A DNA stretch of 64,000 nt from Lumbricus terrestris (Eukaryota; Annelida; Clitellata; Crassiclitellata; Lumbricidae): NCBI GenBank assembly GCA_949752735.1, contig OX457037.1:13120432-13184431 (forward strand). Reading direction: 5' to 3'. The number at the start of each line of letters is the position of its first letter. Position 1 is the stretch's first letter. Below are positions 24,576 through 35,925 of this stretch, one piece after another. Below the pieces are notes generated by a model. It did not search any database, had not been told where the DNA came from, and was given only the letters and a program-made list of their open reading frames with translations. The translations under genes were made by a program, and so were the position numbers.

Positions 24576-26014
24576 CGTAAACCTTCTTTCGTGGCTTCGT
24601 TAGTATGGTCTACGCCCGTACTTATAACTAAGTGCAGAGACATTAGTTAGCCTGCTAACAGCAAGACATGCATTCATTCGGACTCACATTATTTTAAGTA
24701 CAAAGTGGCGTGACTAGTATATCCCTAAAATAACGTAGGCCTATAGTAATAGCGTCAAGATGAAAACATTGCTTTTATTTGCCTCATAGACTACACACTC
24801 GGGGAGAGTGCTACAAGACGCCCAGAGCGAGCAAGACGCCCACCCCCCCTTTAAAACGGATGAAAATATACATATTCGTATTTTAGTTGTCTCATTGCAT
24901 GCAGCGACATCTTGTGAGCCTTCCATAACAGTCATGTTTCAATATTCGAGCTTTTGACGCGATAAATCAATTTTCTAGATTTTCACCACTTTTGAGTAAG
25001 TACACATTTATGAATCTGCCTAATTTTCTCTTTAGCCTTAGGCAGTACAAATTCGCGCATTTCAACGTCTATTTAGGATTCAGTTATAGTTGTTTTTATG
25101 GTTTTACCTCACCAGTAAACATTGACTTCGTTAAGTAAAATGGCGTCAGTAGAGATGGACTCGAAAATTACAAGAAGCCCATGGGCGTCTTGAACATATA
25201 GGTAGCATAGAGATTACAAGAAGCCCATGGGCGTCTTGAATGTATAGGAAGCCTAGAGATTACAAGACGCCCATGAGCGTCTTTGATACTATGAGTAAGT
25301 GGCCAAGAATCTGTGCCTACCATGACACCATCTTCTACCCATAAAAATATGGGGCCCATATGCAAATTTATCAGTGTTTATTGAATTTATTTCACCCTTG
25401 CCCAAAACTTCAGTGAAATGGAAAGAATGCAGGAAATGTAAAGGTCGACATCCAAAAAATCGTGTGTGACTCTTGTCGCTTATCTGTGATTAAAGTGAAA
25501 ATGACAGTCATGACTTACAGCATGAGATTGGATTTTTGCTTCTCGTGTTTTGAATTGCTTTGTATCTCTAGGACCGTTTAGTTTTCGTTCAATTTGTTTT
25601 CTCTGATGCAGTTAATTGCTTTAGTCTAAAAATGCATGCTTGCATGCCACTTGTTTCAGTAAATTTCCATTGCTTCAAGATGCCCATCCTATGGGCGTCT
25701 TGTAGTATAGGGTTCCTAAGACGCCCAGTTTGAAGGGGTCTACTTTTTAAATTTAAACAATTGATCTTATTGAATTAAGTTCTATGGTTGCTGTTATTGC
25801 TTTATCAATGATCACACTTTACATTAGGGTCAAACATGTACTTCTCTTGGCACCCACATGGAAGAAAAGCGCAATTTTCCTTAGCATGGGCGTCTTGGAG
25901 CACTCTTCCCTATAATAGACTAATTGGTCATTTTCTTGTTCATAGAAGGAATACACGAGCTTTGAGTCGAGATCGAACGGTGTAGTTGCGGTGGTTACGT
26001 TAATATCTAAATCT
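24576..26014. other. intergenic region with a dispersed short motif
   Basis: No gene found. A short motif, acaagaagcccatgggcgtc, recurs at about 25168, 25215 and 25260 with divergence, and gcccatcctatgggcgtctt at about 25682. The core is caagacgcccatgggcgtctt-like and weakly palindromic. Confidence 0.5.
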
Positions 26015-27148
26015 TCAATGTCTTATCGAGTAATAGATGATCAATACGATCAGAGCTGTGACAACAACGATTAGTCCTATTGATATGCCTACTATTGATG
26101 TGTAGTACGAAGTCTTCCTTCGTCGCTTTGCCGTTTCCGTATCGCCATCGTAGGCTGAACCTTCGCCTTTCACTGAAAAATTTAAGTTACAGAGACATCA
26201 ACAAGACTGTCTCAATCAGTATATTGAGTCTAGTGACAAGTGGGCTATGACTATGAGTTGGTTCTGGTCACATTCACGTATATAGTGACGCCACCTAGTG
26301 GCAAATGAAAGCAGACTTTTACGTACTAAATAGCCATATTGTTAATTAACGAATAGTATTCCTAATCGCTGTAAGCCTACATGCATCTAATAGACATCGG
26401 TGTGTGCTACAGACATCCTGTTGTTGGGCAGTTTAAAAACGAAATGACTCGGGCAACTGGACCGAGGGAACAATGCAACGAGATAGAAAGAGACAGACGG
26501 AGATACAATAGACACAGAGAGGCACACACTGAGAGAAACAGAGAGACAGCGACAGAGACAGAGACAGCAGAGACAGCAGAGAGAGAGAGTTCCAACAGCA
26601 AAAATGAATCGTTCATGATTATAATAATTTCTCTCTCAATTTCTCAATAATTTCGATTTATAGGCCTAATGAAGAGCCTGACCTGCTTCGATATAGGCTA
26701 AACTGCCGGCTACGAAGCCGCACAACCAGAATACAAAGCAGGCCAAGACGTAGGCCGCCGTGAAGGAAACGATGGGCGGCTGTTGATCGTCGATGACTAA
26801 TCGGGCGGAACGAGCTACTTCCCTGCGTCCGATTCTCTTGAAGGATTCGTGATCCAGAGGAAGATCGAAGGAATCAATCAGCGAATTTGACGAGATCCTC
26901 GAAACTGATTCTTCATCGTTGATTAGAAATTGAGACGAGGCGACGAGCGAAGGATTGACAGAGGAGCAACTATCAACGAGATCGTCGTTCTGTGACGGAG
27001 CTGGAATAGTTCCGCTGGAATCAGAGAGATCTTTTCGTGACGGAGCAGCTGGAGGGAATTGACACATTTCGTTTTCGTCGTGTTGGACGAGACGGAGATT
27101 TTCGTTGTCGTAAGCAATCGCGTTCGAAGACATCTTGTTAAGTGACAA
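26015..27148 (-). CDS. CD225/dispanin-like two-segment membrane protein, paralog 2 (2 exons)
   Basis: Exon 1 is 27148-26683 and exon 2 is 26172-26015. The intron is phase 1 (GTCAGG...TTTCAG), placed exactly as in paralog 1, and the product is 207 aa. An initiator at 27133 is also possible. The N-terminal 120 residues are polar and Ser/Asp-rich. The first hydrophobic segment is VSFTAAYVLACFVFWLCGFV followed by AGSLAYIEA. After the junction come a Gly/Glu loop with SAYDGD, a basic patch KRRRK, and the second segment VGISIGLIVVVTALIVLII, ending YYSIRH. Shared with paralog 1: the VSFTxAYV start of segment 1, GSxAY at its end, AYDG after the junction, the intron phase and the overall order. The N-terminal halves hardly resemble each other. 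CD225 assignment is by architecture. The short basic tail implies an intracellular end, but topology is not proven. Confidence 0.65.
26500..26596. repeat. GACAGA/CAGAGA microsatellite in CD225 paralog 2 intron
   Basis: Imperfect gagacagcgacagagacaga units. They lie inside the 490-base intron of paralog 2 and have no coding meaning. Confidence 0.8.
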
Positions 27149-27896
27149 CAGGAAACTGGAACATTCATAAAACCGGTTCTGTAATTATTAACACTTTAAT
27201 TTTTTCTGCTTTATTCAGTTTGAAGTAGCCTACTATTAATTATCATTATTCCTGACTTTGGCTATCGTGCACCATGCTTTATTTCACCCATCAAATTTAA
27301 ATCAAGGAACCTTACACAAAATATAATTCAAACTATTCTTTTGCATTCGCAATAGATCTAATAATAATTAAACATTTAAAATCTAATATAGATATTTTAA
27401 TTATTAAGAGTGATTCGAATGCTAGATCACCTCCCAAAAAATAACCAACTTGAATATCTTAAATGTGTTTCAAACTGTTCCTTCTGATGCCAGTTCTCTT
27501 GCATTTTAAACCACTGCTCTGCCCTTGCAGTTCTTCTTCCTTGTCGGATCTAACGCAGAACATTTTGTCAAATTATTGTCTGATCCTGAGAGATATATGA
27601 ACACCAGTGTTTTGGGCGACTTCCTTGCTGCTGTAGCCTATAGGACTATTGGCCAAGATGACAAATTACATCTCCCGTAATTACATAGCCTATGTTTAAT
27701 TATATGCGCCTACCAGTTCCACAATATAGATAGAAACATCCTAAAAGGATGTCTGGAAAAGCTGTTGCTCGTCGGTTGATGGCTTTTTGGGATGGGGTTT
27801 CTGTTGCAGAAGGGATTGACTACGGCCCTACGCGATGGTTATTTTCATACACGCATTCGCCAGATTATCTGACTTGTAGGGCTGTAGGCCTACCGA
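27149..27896. other. upstream region of CD225-like paralog 2
   Basis: AT-rich sequence upstream of the minus-strand start codon at 27148. No exon, transposon end or tandem repeat was recognised before the MITE at 27897. Confidence 0.4.
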
Positions 27897-28035
27897 CAGT
27901 GGCGGCGCTAGGCGGGCTAGGGGGGGCTAAGCCCCCCTAAAAAAGGCCATCCATTTTTTTCCCATGTAAAAATAAAAAAATTGGACGATTTACCCCCTTT
28001 AGCCCCCCAAAACTGAAATCCTGGCGCCGCCACTG
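27897..28035. mobile_element. hAT-type MITE, CAGTGGCGGCGC family, copy 3 (short form)
   Basis: CAGTGGCGGCGCTAGG and CCTGGCGCCGCCACTG ends are flanked by the perfect 8-bp duplication CCTACCGA (27889-27896, 28036-28043). At 139 bp it is an internally deleted member. Confidence 0.92.
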
Positions 28036-28077
28036 CCTACCGAATACCGATTGGATTGAGATATAATTTTCTGTAAT

Positions 28078-28343
28078 CAGTGGCGTAGACAAGGGCGTTT
28101 CGGGGGTTAAACCCTACATTGGCTCTTGAAAAAGTTTTTTTAAGGTTATTTATCCACTTAAATAATAAAAACAAAACAATTGCTTGTAGTAGCAATTGTT
28201 TTTCTTTCTTTATTTCATTTGCTACTTTATTCCCGTTTTATTTAGGCCTACTGTAATACTGTTGGGTAGGTGTCAGAAAGGGCATCTGGCCAGGCCAAAA
28301 AACAACCCACCCACCCCATCATAAATTCCTGGCTACGCCCTTG
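28078..28343. mobile_element. hAT-type MITE, CAGTGGCGTAG family, copy 1
   Basis: Starts CAGTGGCGTAGACAAGGG and ends CCTGGCTACGCCCTTG. The interior (ttaaataataaaaacaaaac, caattgcttgtagtagcaat) matches the element at 40062 in reverse orientation. Flanks TCTGTAAT/TCTGTAGC agree at 6 of 8 positions, a worn target duplication. Confidence 0.75.
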
Positions 28344-28765
28344 TCTGTAGCCTAATCATTTAATTCTTTCTTGTCACTGGCTGCGGTAGGCCTACGTCAG
28401 CAAGAGTTCAATAAAAACAAATATATTGACACCAAGGCCTATTTACAGGTACATGTCGGCCTACAAGGAACCAGAAAGGGCAAATTTAGAGATTAATACA
28501 CGCTGCAAAAATTTTGCCGTGACCATACTGTTTTGCCCTCCTGCTAAAATATACGCGGGCGCCCATAGATATGGGTTCTATGTTTTAAGAGTATAAATTG
28601 ATACGCGTGCAATGTTCATTTTTGGAAACTATACAGGCCTATATGTATACAGAGATCTCTGCTTCCGGGAAAGTTTCATGGAAAGCCCTCAATCCTTTAT
28701 AATCGCTTAGGCTATAGCCTACTCTCAACCGTCTTTGCAAATGCACATCATCTATCAATCTATTA

Positions 28766-29035
28766 CAGAGGCGCTGTTAGGCGTACGCACTTACGCAAGT
28801 GCGTACAGCGCGGAAAGGCAAAAAAAACAAAATTGTAAATTAAAGCGTGAAATATTATAAGCGATGAAATTCTATTGAATCTACTTTAGTAGTGGACCAC
28901 GTACACTTCTCACTCACTGCATGCCCATTAAAGATCGTCATAACAGTTCATAACTTCATTTCGCGTATTCTTATTTTGTGCAAGTTGTGCGTACAGAAAA
29001 AGTGCGTACAGAAAAAAATCCTGGCGGCGCCGCTC
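28766..29035. mobile_element. MITE with GTACGCACTTACGC ends, probably hAT-type
   Basis: Starts CAGAGGCGCTGTTAGGCGTA and ends CCTGGCGGCGCCGCTC. Flanks ATCTATTA (28758-28765) and ATTTATTA (29036-29043) match at 7 of 8 positions. The interior holds gtgcgtacag near both ends, consistent with a subterminal inverted repeat. Confidence 0.7.
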
Positions 29036-29043
29036 ATTTATTA

Positions 29044-30383
29044 TAGTTAAGCCTAGAGTTCAAACCACACAAAAGGATATATAAATAATTAGCCCTAAAT
29101 TGGAATTAATTACGCAAAGTGACCCGTTTAATGCAATCGGGTTTTTTTCAGGCTTGAATTATAAATTCTTCTTATTAACATATTCATAGGCTCACGATAG
29201 GCCTATAGGCTACCATATGACAGAAATGCCTGCCTGACTGCGGATCTTGACCCGCTGCCAATTGATTTTGTTTTGATTAAGCGCCTGTGAATAAGCTGGT
29301 TCCCGCGACTTCGCTTTCGTGGGCGCTGTAGAAATCTCGAGATAACGATTACGATTACGAAGGTCTAAAGTTAAGCTAACTGCACTAGTTAAGAAGAAGA
29401 AATTATTAGAGCATGCAGTTCCATAGTTAGGTTAACCTTGAGACAGTGCTTGCTAAACTGATCTATTAGTTTTATCTACTGCCCAATGCATACCTCAATT
29501 CTTTTCTGTCTATTATTCTTGTTTCATTCCATGTACTAAGACACTAAAGCATTGTGATAATAGTATGTTTACACTGAATCGATTCAAAAAAATTTGATTT
29601 GATTTGATTTGACAGTCATGGATTGGCGACTTCGTTTTCTTGGCCTTGAGCTATGAGGGCGAGTGGTCGGTCCTTCCCCTTGCCGCAATGTCTTCCCACG
29701 CACAGTCAGTATAATACACTCTATTATAGCTGAGATGGTTAGGGGAGCAGAACCTCAAACCAAATTTCTGCTATAGAGAAGATTTGAACCACCCCCTTAT
29801 TTTATCCCCCCCCCCCGACCTCTCGATGGACAGCCAAGCAATGCCAACCACTTACACTACAGAGCAGACCTAAATAAACTCAAAATGACCCGTTAAATAC
29901 AATCCTTCACGTCAATGTGGAACTATGGGACGGCTCTGGCAATTTCTTCTTCTCAGTGCAAATCCTCATGCTAGTCTTGAAGCATGGTTTTTGCCTATGA
30001 ACCATTTTAGGCTGATGAAGCTGCAAAATCTGCGCTAGATATGCCTATAGGCTATCGCGCTTGCTATTGTCACAATATGCTATACCATGCAGATGCTCTG
30101 AATTGAGGACTACAGTCTTGAGCACTATGTATACCTTACAGTACGTTACGGTTAGTTAACGGTAGTCCTACGTTGCTGCGCTGTATCCAAACTGAAATCA
30201 AGCAATAGCGTCTACTTAGAGTATTAGGATAGATCTAATACTTTTCAACTACATAGTCTAGGACTCTAGGGCTCTAGGCCCTATGCGTTTCTTAAAACGT
30301 GAGAAACCTATTACATGAACAAACGATTCGACATTTATTGGTTGCAATATTATTGTAAACGCTTCGTAAGGGATAAACTCATG
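29044..30383. other. intergenic sequence with one SINE fragment
   Basis: Apart from the SINE-like fragment at 29281-29361, this stretch shows short simple runs (a C run near 29806) and no coding exons that I could recognise. Confidence 0.4.
29281..29361 (+). mobile_element. SINE-like element with (ACGATT)n tail, copy 2 (partial)
   Basis: The core gtgaataagctggttcccgc, gtgggcgctgtagaaatctcg and the tail aacgattacgattacga match copy 1; the 5' part is missing. Confidence 0.75.
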
Positions 30384-30584
30384 CAGGGTTGTTTTAAAGG
30401 AATTTTTAGAACTGCACAACTTCTTCTTTCCCTTCCCATCCCCCATAGTATATAAATTACTTCCAATCGGATGACAATGACCCTTTTTTGCTGCACAGAA
30501 CTTGTGACAGAACTGCTTCTACAGCTGCACAAATCCATTTAGAACCGCACATTTTGTGTATAACTGCACGTTAAAAAAGCCCTG
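30384..30584. mobile_element. hAT-type MITE, CAGGGCTTTTTTAACGTGCAG family, copy 2 (inverted)
   Basis: Ends CAGGGTTGTTTTAAAGG and TTAAAAAAGCCCTG. Flanks AACTCATG and AACTCACG agree at 7 of 8 positions. The interior, read on the minus strand, follows copy 1 (cgtgcagttatacacaaaatg, gcagctgtagaagcag). Confidence 0.85.
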
Positions 30585-30872
30585 AACTCACGTTTTCGAA
30601 TGTAGTTATCCACAGTTTATAACAAGAATACGAACAGAGCTGTATGTGTAGGTCTATATCCCGCAGAAAAAGCAGAGGAAATCCTATTTGAAAAAAGTTA
30701 TCCCCAACACGTGCTATAACAGGTAACAAGCTTCCTGCTCTTCACAGTCTGTGAGCAACTGAAAAGTCAACAAGTTTTTTGCTAGGGATGTCATTAGACC
30801 CTGACCCCTGTATACATGTATGTATGTGTATTATATATGCATACATATACCTATGCAGTGTGCATGTATATA

Positions 30873-30876
30873 TAGG

Positions 30877-30912
<36 letters not shown>
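30873..30912. repeat. TA dinucleotide microsatellite
   Basis: About 20 uninterrupted TA units after a tatatataggcctatatata palindrome. Confidence 0.9.
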
Positions 30913-30915
<3 letters not shown>

Positions 30916-31609
30916 GAAAATAATAGGACTGCCTGTCGAGAAATATATTATGTCTAACGTCGGTCGACCCGTGTGTTATAAAGGCCACATCCTGTTAATC
31001 CCATGCAGAGGCTGCAATTCTGGCGAATTTAACAAAAACAGTCGCATGTGTTTTCAAACTGACTCTGCAAAGTACTCCAACTTCAACTTCAACTTGTTTA
31101 TTGATCCCAAAAATATAAAACAGACAATTATGCATTCATAAAAGTACGCAAAGTGATTAATTGCAGTTAACAATTATGCATTCATAGGCCTAATTGTACA
31201 CAAAGTGATTAATTGCAGTTAACAATTATGCATTCATAATTGTAGGCCTACACAATGTGATTAATTGCAGATAACAATTGCGAATGGTATAGCTTAGTGT
31301 ACATTGTACAATCATTACTGTGAAATGTAGGGAGCAACTGCCCGAAGGGAGTGATCCCGCTATTGGGGCCTATTTACCAAAGGAAAAAATTCTTCACTAT
31401 AATATGATCAATGATAATAGATTAGGAAACAGATAGAAATGGCAGTATTTTTGGAATCAATTAAATAACAGCAGTGGGATACCTTGAAGTCAACTCCGCA
31501 GTCGATCGAGTCGTGGGCTACGATCGACTTGGCTCGTGCGACGATCGACTCGATCGACTTCGTCGACTTGACCTAGTTTTGTCTCTTGCTCACCATCTGC
31601 AGTTATATG

Positions 31610-32280
31610 ATATTTAAAATGAAATTATACGATAGTAGATCTGTGTCATAAATCTGTGTGACGTAACAATAAGCCCAATTTCGTATTCTCAGTGAATTTA
31701 TAGATTTGCACTGTAGTCGTAGTGACGTCACAACAGGCCTCGTTTTAGATTATGTAAATGAATCTCAATAATTATTACGGTTGATCTGTGTAATAATCGA
31801 AGTTAGTCACAATAGGCCTAGTTTATATATACTCTCAAAATGTACTTCTATAATAGTACATTTGTCTTATAATCGAAGTGACGTCACACTAAACCTTGCA
31901 TTATATTCTCAAAATGCACTTCCATAATAGGCCTAGTACATTTGTATCATAATCGATGTGACGTCACAATAGGCGCTGTTTTTTAATTCTTGATGTGAAC
32001 TTATAATATAATAGTAAAATTGTATCATAATCAGAGTGACGTTACAATAGGCATAGGTCTAGTTCTGTATTCTCAACATGAATGAAATAATAATATGACA
32101 GCATATCTGTGTCCTGATCGAAGTGACGTCACAATAGGCCTAAGTTCGTTTTCTCAGAGAACTTATTTCATTGTAGAATTGTATCATAATCGAAGTGACG
32201 TCATGAAAGGTCTCGTTTTATATTCTTAAAATTAACATCTATATGACTTGCATACAGGCATATAATAGTAGATCTGTATC
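31610..32280 (+). repeat. degenerate tandem array containing TGACGTCA palindromes
   Basis: A diverged unit of roughly 75-100 bases carries atcataatcgaagtgacgtc followed by acaataggcct. Exact TGACGTCA occurs at 31723, 31879, 31959, 32124 and 32196, with near forms at about 31659 (TGACGTAA) and 32037 (TGACGTTA). TGACGTCA is the cAMP-response-element consensus, but its presence here may simply be repeat content. Confidence 0.75.
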
Positions 32281-32904
32281 ATGCTCATTCACGAGCGTAT
32301 CCAAGGAAGTGGGCAATCCGGCCATGCCCCACCCCATTCAGAGATGCGCATAGGACGTGGTCTCTCCCCCCGTCAGGTTTCAAGAAGCTATAAATCAACG
32401 CAACGGGAACAGGAAGGTGAGAGAGAAAGTAGGCCTAGCACATGACTAATAAAGTCATCAGGTTTAAAATAACGGAGTCGCCACGGGTTTTTATAAGCTT
32501 TTTGGGCGAAAGACTAAAAGGGATTCTTTCGGCGGAAGACCAACGAAATTTTGCGGCCCAAGACCACGTTTGTCCACCCCTTCCAAAAATTCTGTATCCG
32601 CCTCTATATTAGTTCAACTCAAATCGAAAACGTAAGTCTATAGTCAACTTTAACAGTTCCACTAACACGAAATCGCCAGCTGTGAAAAGGTTCATTAGCT
32701 GAACTTGTGTGCAAAAACTGGATTACGTCACTATATCATGTAGGTCACTTTGAGACTTCAAGAAATAGTAGGCCTAAGTAAAATATTTCTAAATCGAGTC
32801 GAGTGGATGAAACAACGATCGGCTCGACTTAGTAAGACTCACGATCGACTCGACTTGCAAGTCGACGATTTCTCGATCGACTCGACTTGGCAAGACTCTC
32901 GATC

Positions 32905-33225
32905 CAGAGGCGGCGCCAGAATTTCAGTTTCGGGGGGCTAAAGACTCCAAAATTTCTGACGACCTTTTTTTAGTCATCGACCGAAATCTCATGAAAATTT
33001 TACATTTTCACCGCCAAAATTTCTGACGACCTTTTTTTTAGTCATCGACCGAAATCTCATGAAAATTTTACATTTTCACCGCCAAAATTTCTGACGACCT
33101 CTTTTTTTAGTCGTCAGCCGAAAATCGTGAATATTTCAATGTAAAAAATTCAGATGGCCCTTTTTTAGGGGGCTGAGCCTCTCGTAGGGGTCTTAGCCTC
33201 CCAGCCCCCTCTAGCGCCGCCACTG
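32905..33225. mobile_element. hAT-type MITE, CAGTGGCGGCGC family, copy 4, nested
   Basis: Starts CAGAGGCGGCGCCAGA and ends CTAGCGCCGCCACTG, with the perfect 8-bp duplication TCTCGATC (32897-32904, 33226-33233) made from the TCGA-rich arm of the host element. It contains two tandem copies of a block with gacgacctttttttagtcat. Confidence 0.92.
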
Positions 33226-33534
33226 TCTCGATCGACTCGACTTGCAAGTCGATCGAGTCGACGATTTTTCGATCGACTCGACTTGGCCGAGTTATGATCG
33301 ACTCGATCGATCGACTCGATCGACTGCAGGGTATAGATCATTCTAGTATTCGAATGGTGACCGAGCAGGGTATACACGCGAGTATACAGCGTGTAACTGT
33401 TTTACTTACCTCCGGGGAAAAACGGCATCGTATACTCAGTTACTCACCTCCCGAAAAGTAGGGTACACGCGGGTAAAAAGGAGGGTACACCGTACACGCT
33501 AGTAAATCAGGGGACACGCGGCTTCTTAAGATGC

Positions 33535-33735
33535 ATTTTGGCCCGATGACTAAAAAAAGGTCGTCAGTTTTTCCGACGGCAAATGGACGAAATTTTGGCC
33601 GATGACTAAAGAAAAAAGGTCGTCAGTTTTTCCGACGGCAAATGGACGAAATTTTGGCCGATGGCTAAAGAAAAAAGGTCGTCAGTTTTTTCCGACGGCA
33701 AATGGACGAAATTTTGGCCGATGACTAAAAAAGAG
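33535..33735 (+). repeat. about 60-bp tandem repeat, 3 to 4 units
   Basis: The unit contains gatgactaaagaaaaaaggt, cgtcagtttttccgacggca and aatggacgaaattttggcc. It is reminiscent of the interior of the CAGTGGCGGCGC MITE family but lacks its ends. Confidence 0.85.
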
Positions 33736-33739
33736 CAGG

Positions 33740-35546
33740 TCGGGTTTTCCTCCCGGTCAGCGTGTACTCACCTCAAAATTTACCAGTACAGCCCTGTGAC
33801 AGAGGTGACAGAGGTCAAAGGAAGAAGAGGAATCGGGATAGAATTCGTGAAAGAACGCGCACCTTCAGTTTTGAGTGAACGGTCTGTGAAAGGAAAGCAA
33901 GATTTAATTAATTATTTTTATTTATTTATTGTGATGTGGGGTTTTGGTAGGTTGAAATACTTTATCGGTTAACGAGTGCTAGGAACTTATTTTTTGCCTC
34001 TATAGGATCTCAATAGGCCTACATACCTGGTATTATATATTTATGCCATCATGTAGCCTAATTAGCACACTAGCCTACAAGTAGGCTACAGGCCTAATTA
34101 CATGATTTGCCTGTTTGATTGACTTCGGTTCTCCTACATTTGTAATTATTAATCACGATTGTCAGCTTGTGACAATTTAAACTGACTTTCCACTTGAGTT
34201 TCCGTATAGACCATGTTTTAAATTCATATCGTTATAATGAAACAGTGGTAAACTATGGGCAAGGTGAGGACTGAGGATTGCGGGGGTTGTGGGGATTCAA
34301 CCCCAGTCTTTCTTAGAACCCCATAGTAAAGTCTGTTTTCACACCCCAGTAATTTTCCACAATTCTCACACTGACAATGTGAGGGGCCAGTTTGCAGAAA
34401 CTAGGGGACTAGCCCCATAAAAATCGGACACTGAGCCGCCGATGGGTTTTTCACGCAATCTGCCCTTTGGTGAGTAAATAAAATTAATATTCTCCAAACG
34501 GTTTCCGAGTGCTATGTAAAGAAATGCAACCAGACGAAATCTTTTGCAGATGTAAACTTTAGTAACAATGAAGATCGATATAAATATAAAAAACAATGTT
34601 CAAATAATTATGATCAGCGCGAATGTGACGACGCTAGCGTTTGTTCCTTTGGCCTTTCGGAAAGAATCCTTCCTTCGTCCAGGCGATCAATTCCTTTTCA
34701 CAGATGGTAGAGTACGACGTCTTGCATCCGACTAACTCCACCGAAACCGGTTTTGGAGCGAAGTCATCATAATGACTGCGAAAAGGGTAATGCGCACTGG
34801 GCAGGAAGAGCAACTCGCTCAAAGGAATGTCGCACGGATATATGTAGGCTACGGCAATTAGAATTCCACTGAATGTCAGTTAAAGACAAGATAAGATGGC
34901 GACTACCAGTACATCTGAAGAGTTTGACGGAGTTCCTAAAAAGAGAGCAAGAATAAGCGATGAAATAAGTCTAGCTACATGTAACTATTGGACTGAATAA
35001 TTTGCGACACTCAAAATGATATTCAGCATCTTTCTCTATTATAACCATCCTTCATCAATAATTATTATTAAGCTTATTGTCAGTATCTGCTATAGACTAA
35101 GCAACCGGGCTCAATCCCTGTTCTTGCCCAATGCCGGCCTTCTCTCTTTCCGAGTGAGTTTTGGTTCATTTCTGACTCCTCCATTTTTCACTGGGTTCAA
35201 GTTTCGCTCCCTCTGAACAGAGGTGGAAGCTTCTGAATATTGTGATTTGTGAATAGGCCTAGGCCTACAATCGCAGATTCACCGATCCTTTACTTGAGCC
35301 ACCGACCTTTGAATAGGCCTATAGGCCTACTGTTGCTGCTGCTGCATGCAGGAAAAGAGAATTTTCACTTAACAGTTTGTGTTACTGAATTTAGACCTGC
35401 TTCTGTAGGTCAATTGGATTATGAACTTAACTATGAATATTCACAAGCAACGACAATATTATTGGTTAATGCATTATAATCACGGAGCTGTTACAGAAGT
35501 CATTTCATTACATTGGATCACAGATTCAGGCTGACTCCATTGAAAC
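33740..35546. other. intergenic region with a possible minus-strand terminal exon
   Basis: The only notable coding-like stretch is minus-strand 34875-34634. An acceptor-like acattcag is followed by an open frame of about 80 codons with a short hydrophobic start (GILIAVAYIYP) and four cysteines, ending at TAG. I recognise no family and found no partner exon. A hydrophobic reading with a stop inside lies just beyond it (to 34530). It may be a terminal exon of an unknown gene or chance. Confidence 0.3.
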
Positions 35547-35696
35547 CAGAGCCCTGCGCCGACTTGAGAGTGTCGGCGGCGGCGCGCCGGTCATTTTTAG
35601 TCGGCGGCGGCGGCGCGCCGACCAAAAAAAATCGGTGGCGGCGGCGCCCACAACTTGTCGGCGGCGGCGGCGCGGCGCGGCCGGCGCAGGGCTCTG
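35547..35696. mobile_element. GC-rich CGG-repeat MITE with 8-bp target duplication
   Basis: Perfect 15-bp inverted ends, CAGAGCCCTGCGCCG and CGGCGCAGGGCTCTG, are flanked by ATTGAAAC (35539-35546, 35697-35704). The 150-bp body is nearly all gtcggcggcggcg blocks separated by short A or T runs. The 8-bp duplication and CAG...CTG ends point to hAT. Confidence 0.92.
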
Positions 35697-35925
35697 ATTG
35701 AAACCACGATATCTGCATAAAACATCTATCTCCAACAGATAGCAACTTCATTTAGTTTCTTTCCCTTAGCGTCTTACACTATAGCTACAGGCTCCTACAC
35801 ATAATATACAATATTATACATTTCCACTTCTTTCCATAAACATCTTCCGCAATAATTATTATTACAAGCCTAAGCATTCATTTGGTTCATATCGGTAAAC
35901 ATCTTCCACTATAGACATGCATTTT

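Larger units (their letters stand above)
31498..33327. mobile_element. element with TCGA-rich inverted ends around a TGACGTCA repeat array
   Basis: The left end GCAGTCGATCGAGTCG (31498-31513) is the exact inverse complement of CGACTCGATCGACTGC (33312-33327). Both ends continue into degenerate cgatcgactcgactt blocks (31514-31570 and 32790-33311). Slightly outside, ATACCTTG and CAGGGTAT resemble each other in inverse orientation, so the true ends may be about 20 bases further out. No clear target duplication was found. Neither strand codes for anything recognisable. Confidence 0.6.

Noticed and set aside
24214..24643. Polyserine, polyphenylalanine and polyglutamate frames
   Set aside because: They are readings of the GAA/GAGGAA tract in different frames.
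35518..35751. Pro/Arg-rich open frames on both strands
   Set aside because: They fall in the CGG-rich MITE at 35547-35696 and reflect its composition.
35500..35760. SECIS candidates such as the ATGA-containing hairpins near 35515 and 35745 (minus strand)
   Set aside because: The stems are too short or the apical loop lacks the AA pair; not convincing by eye.
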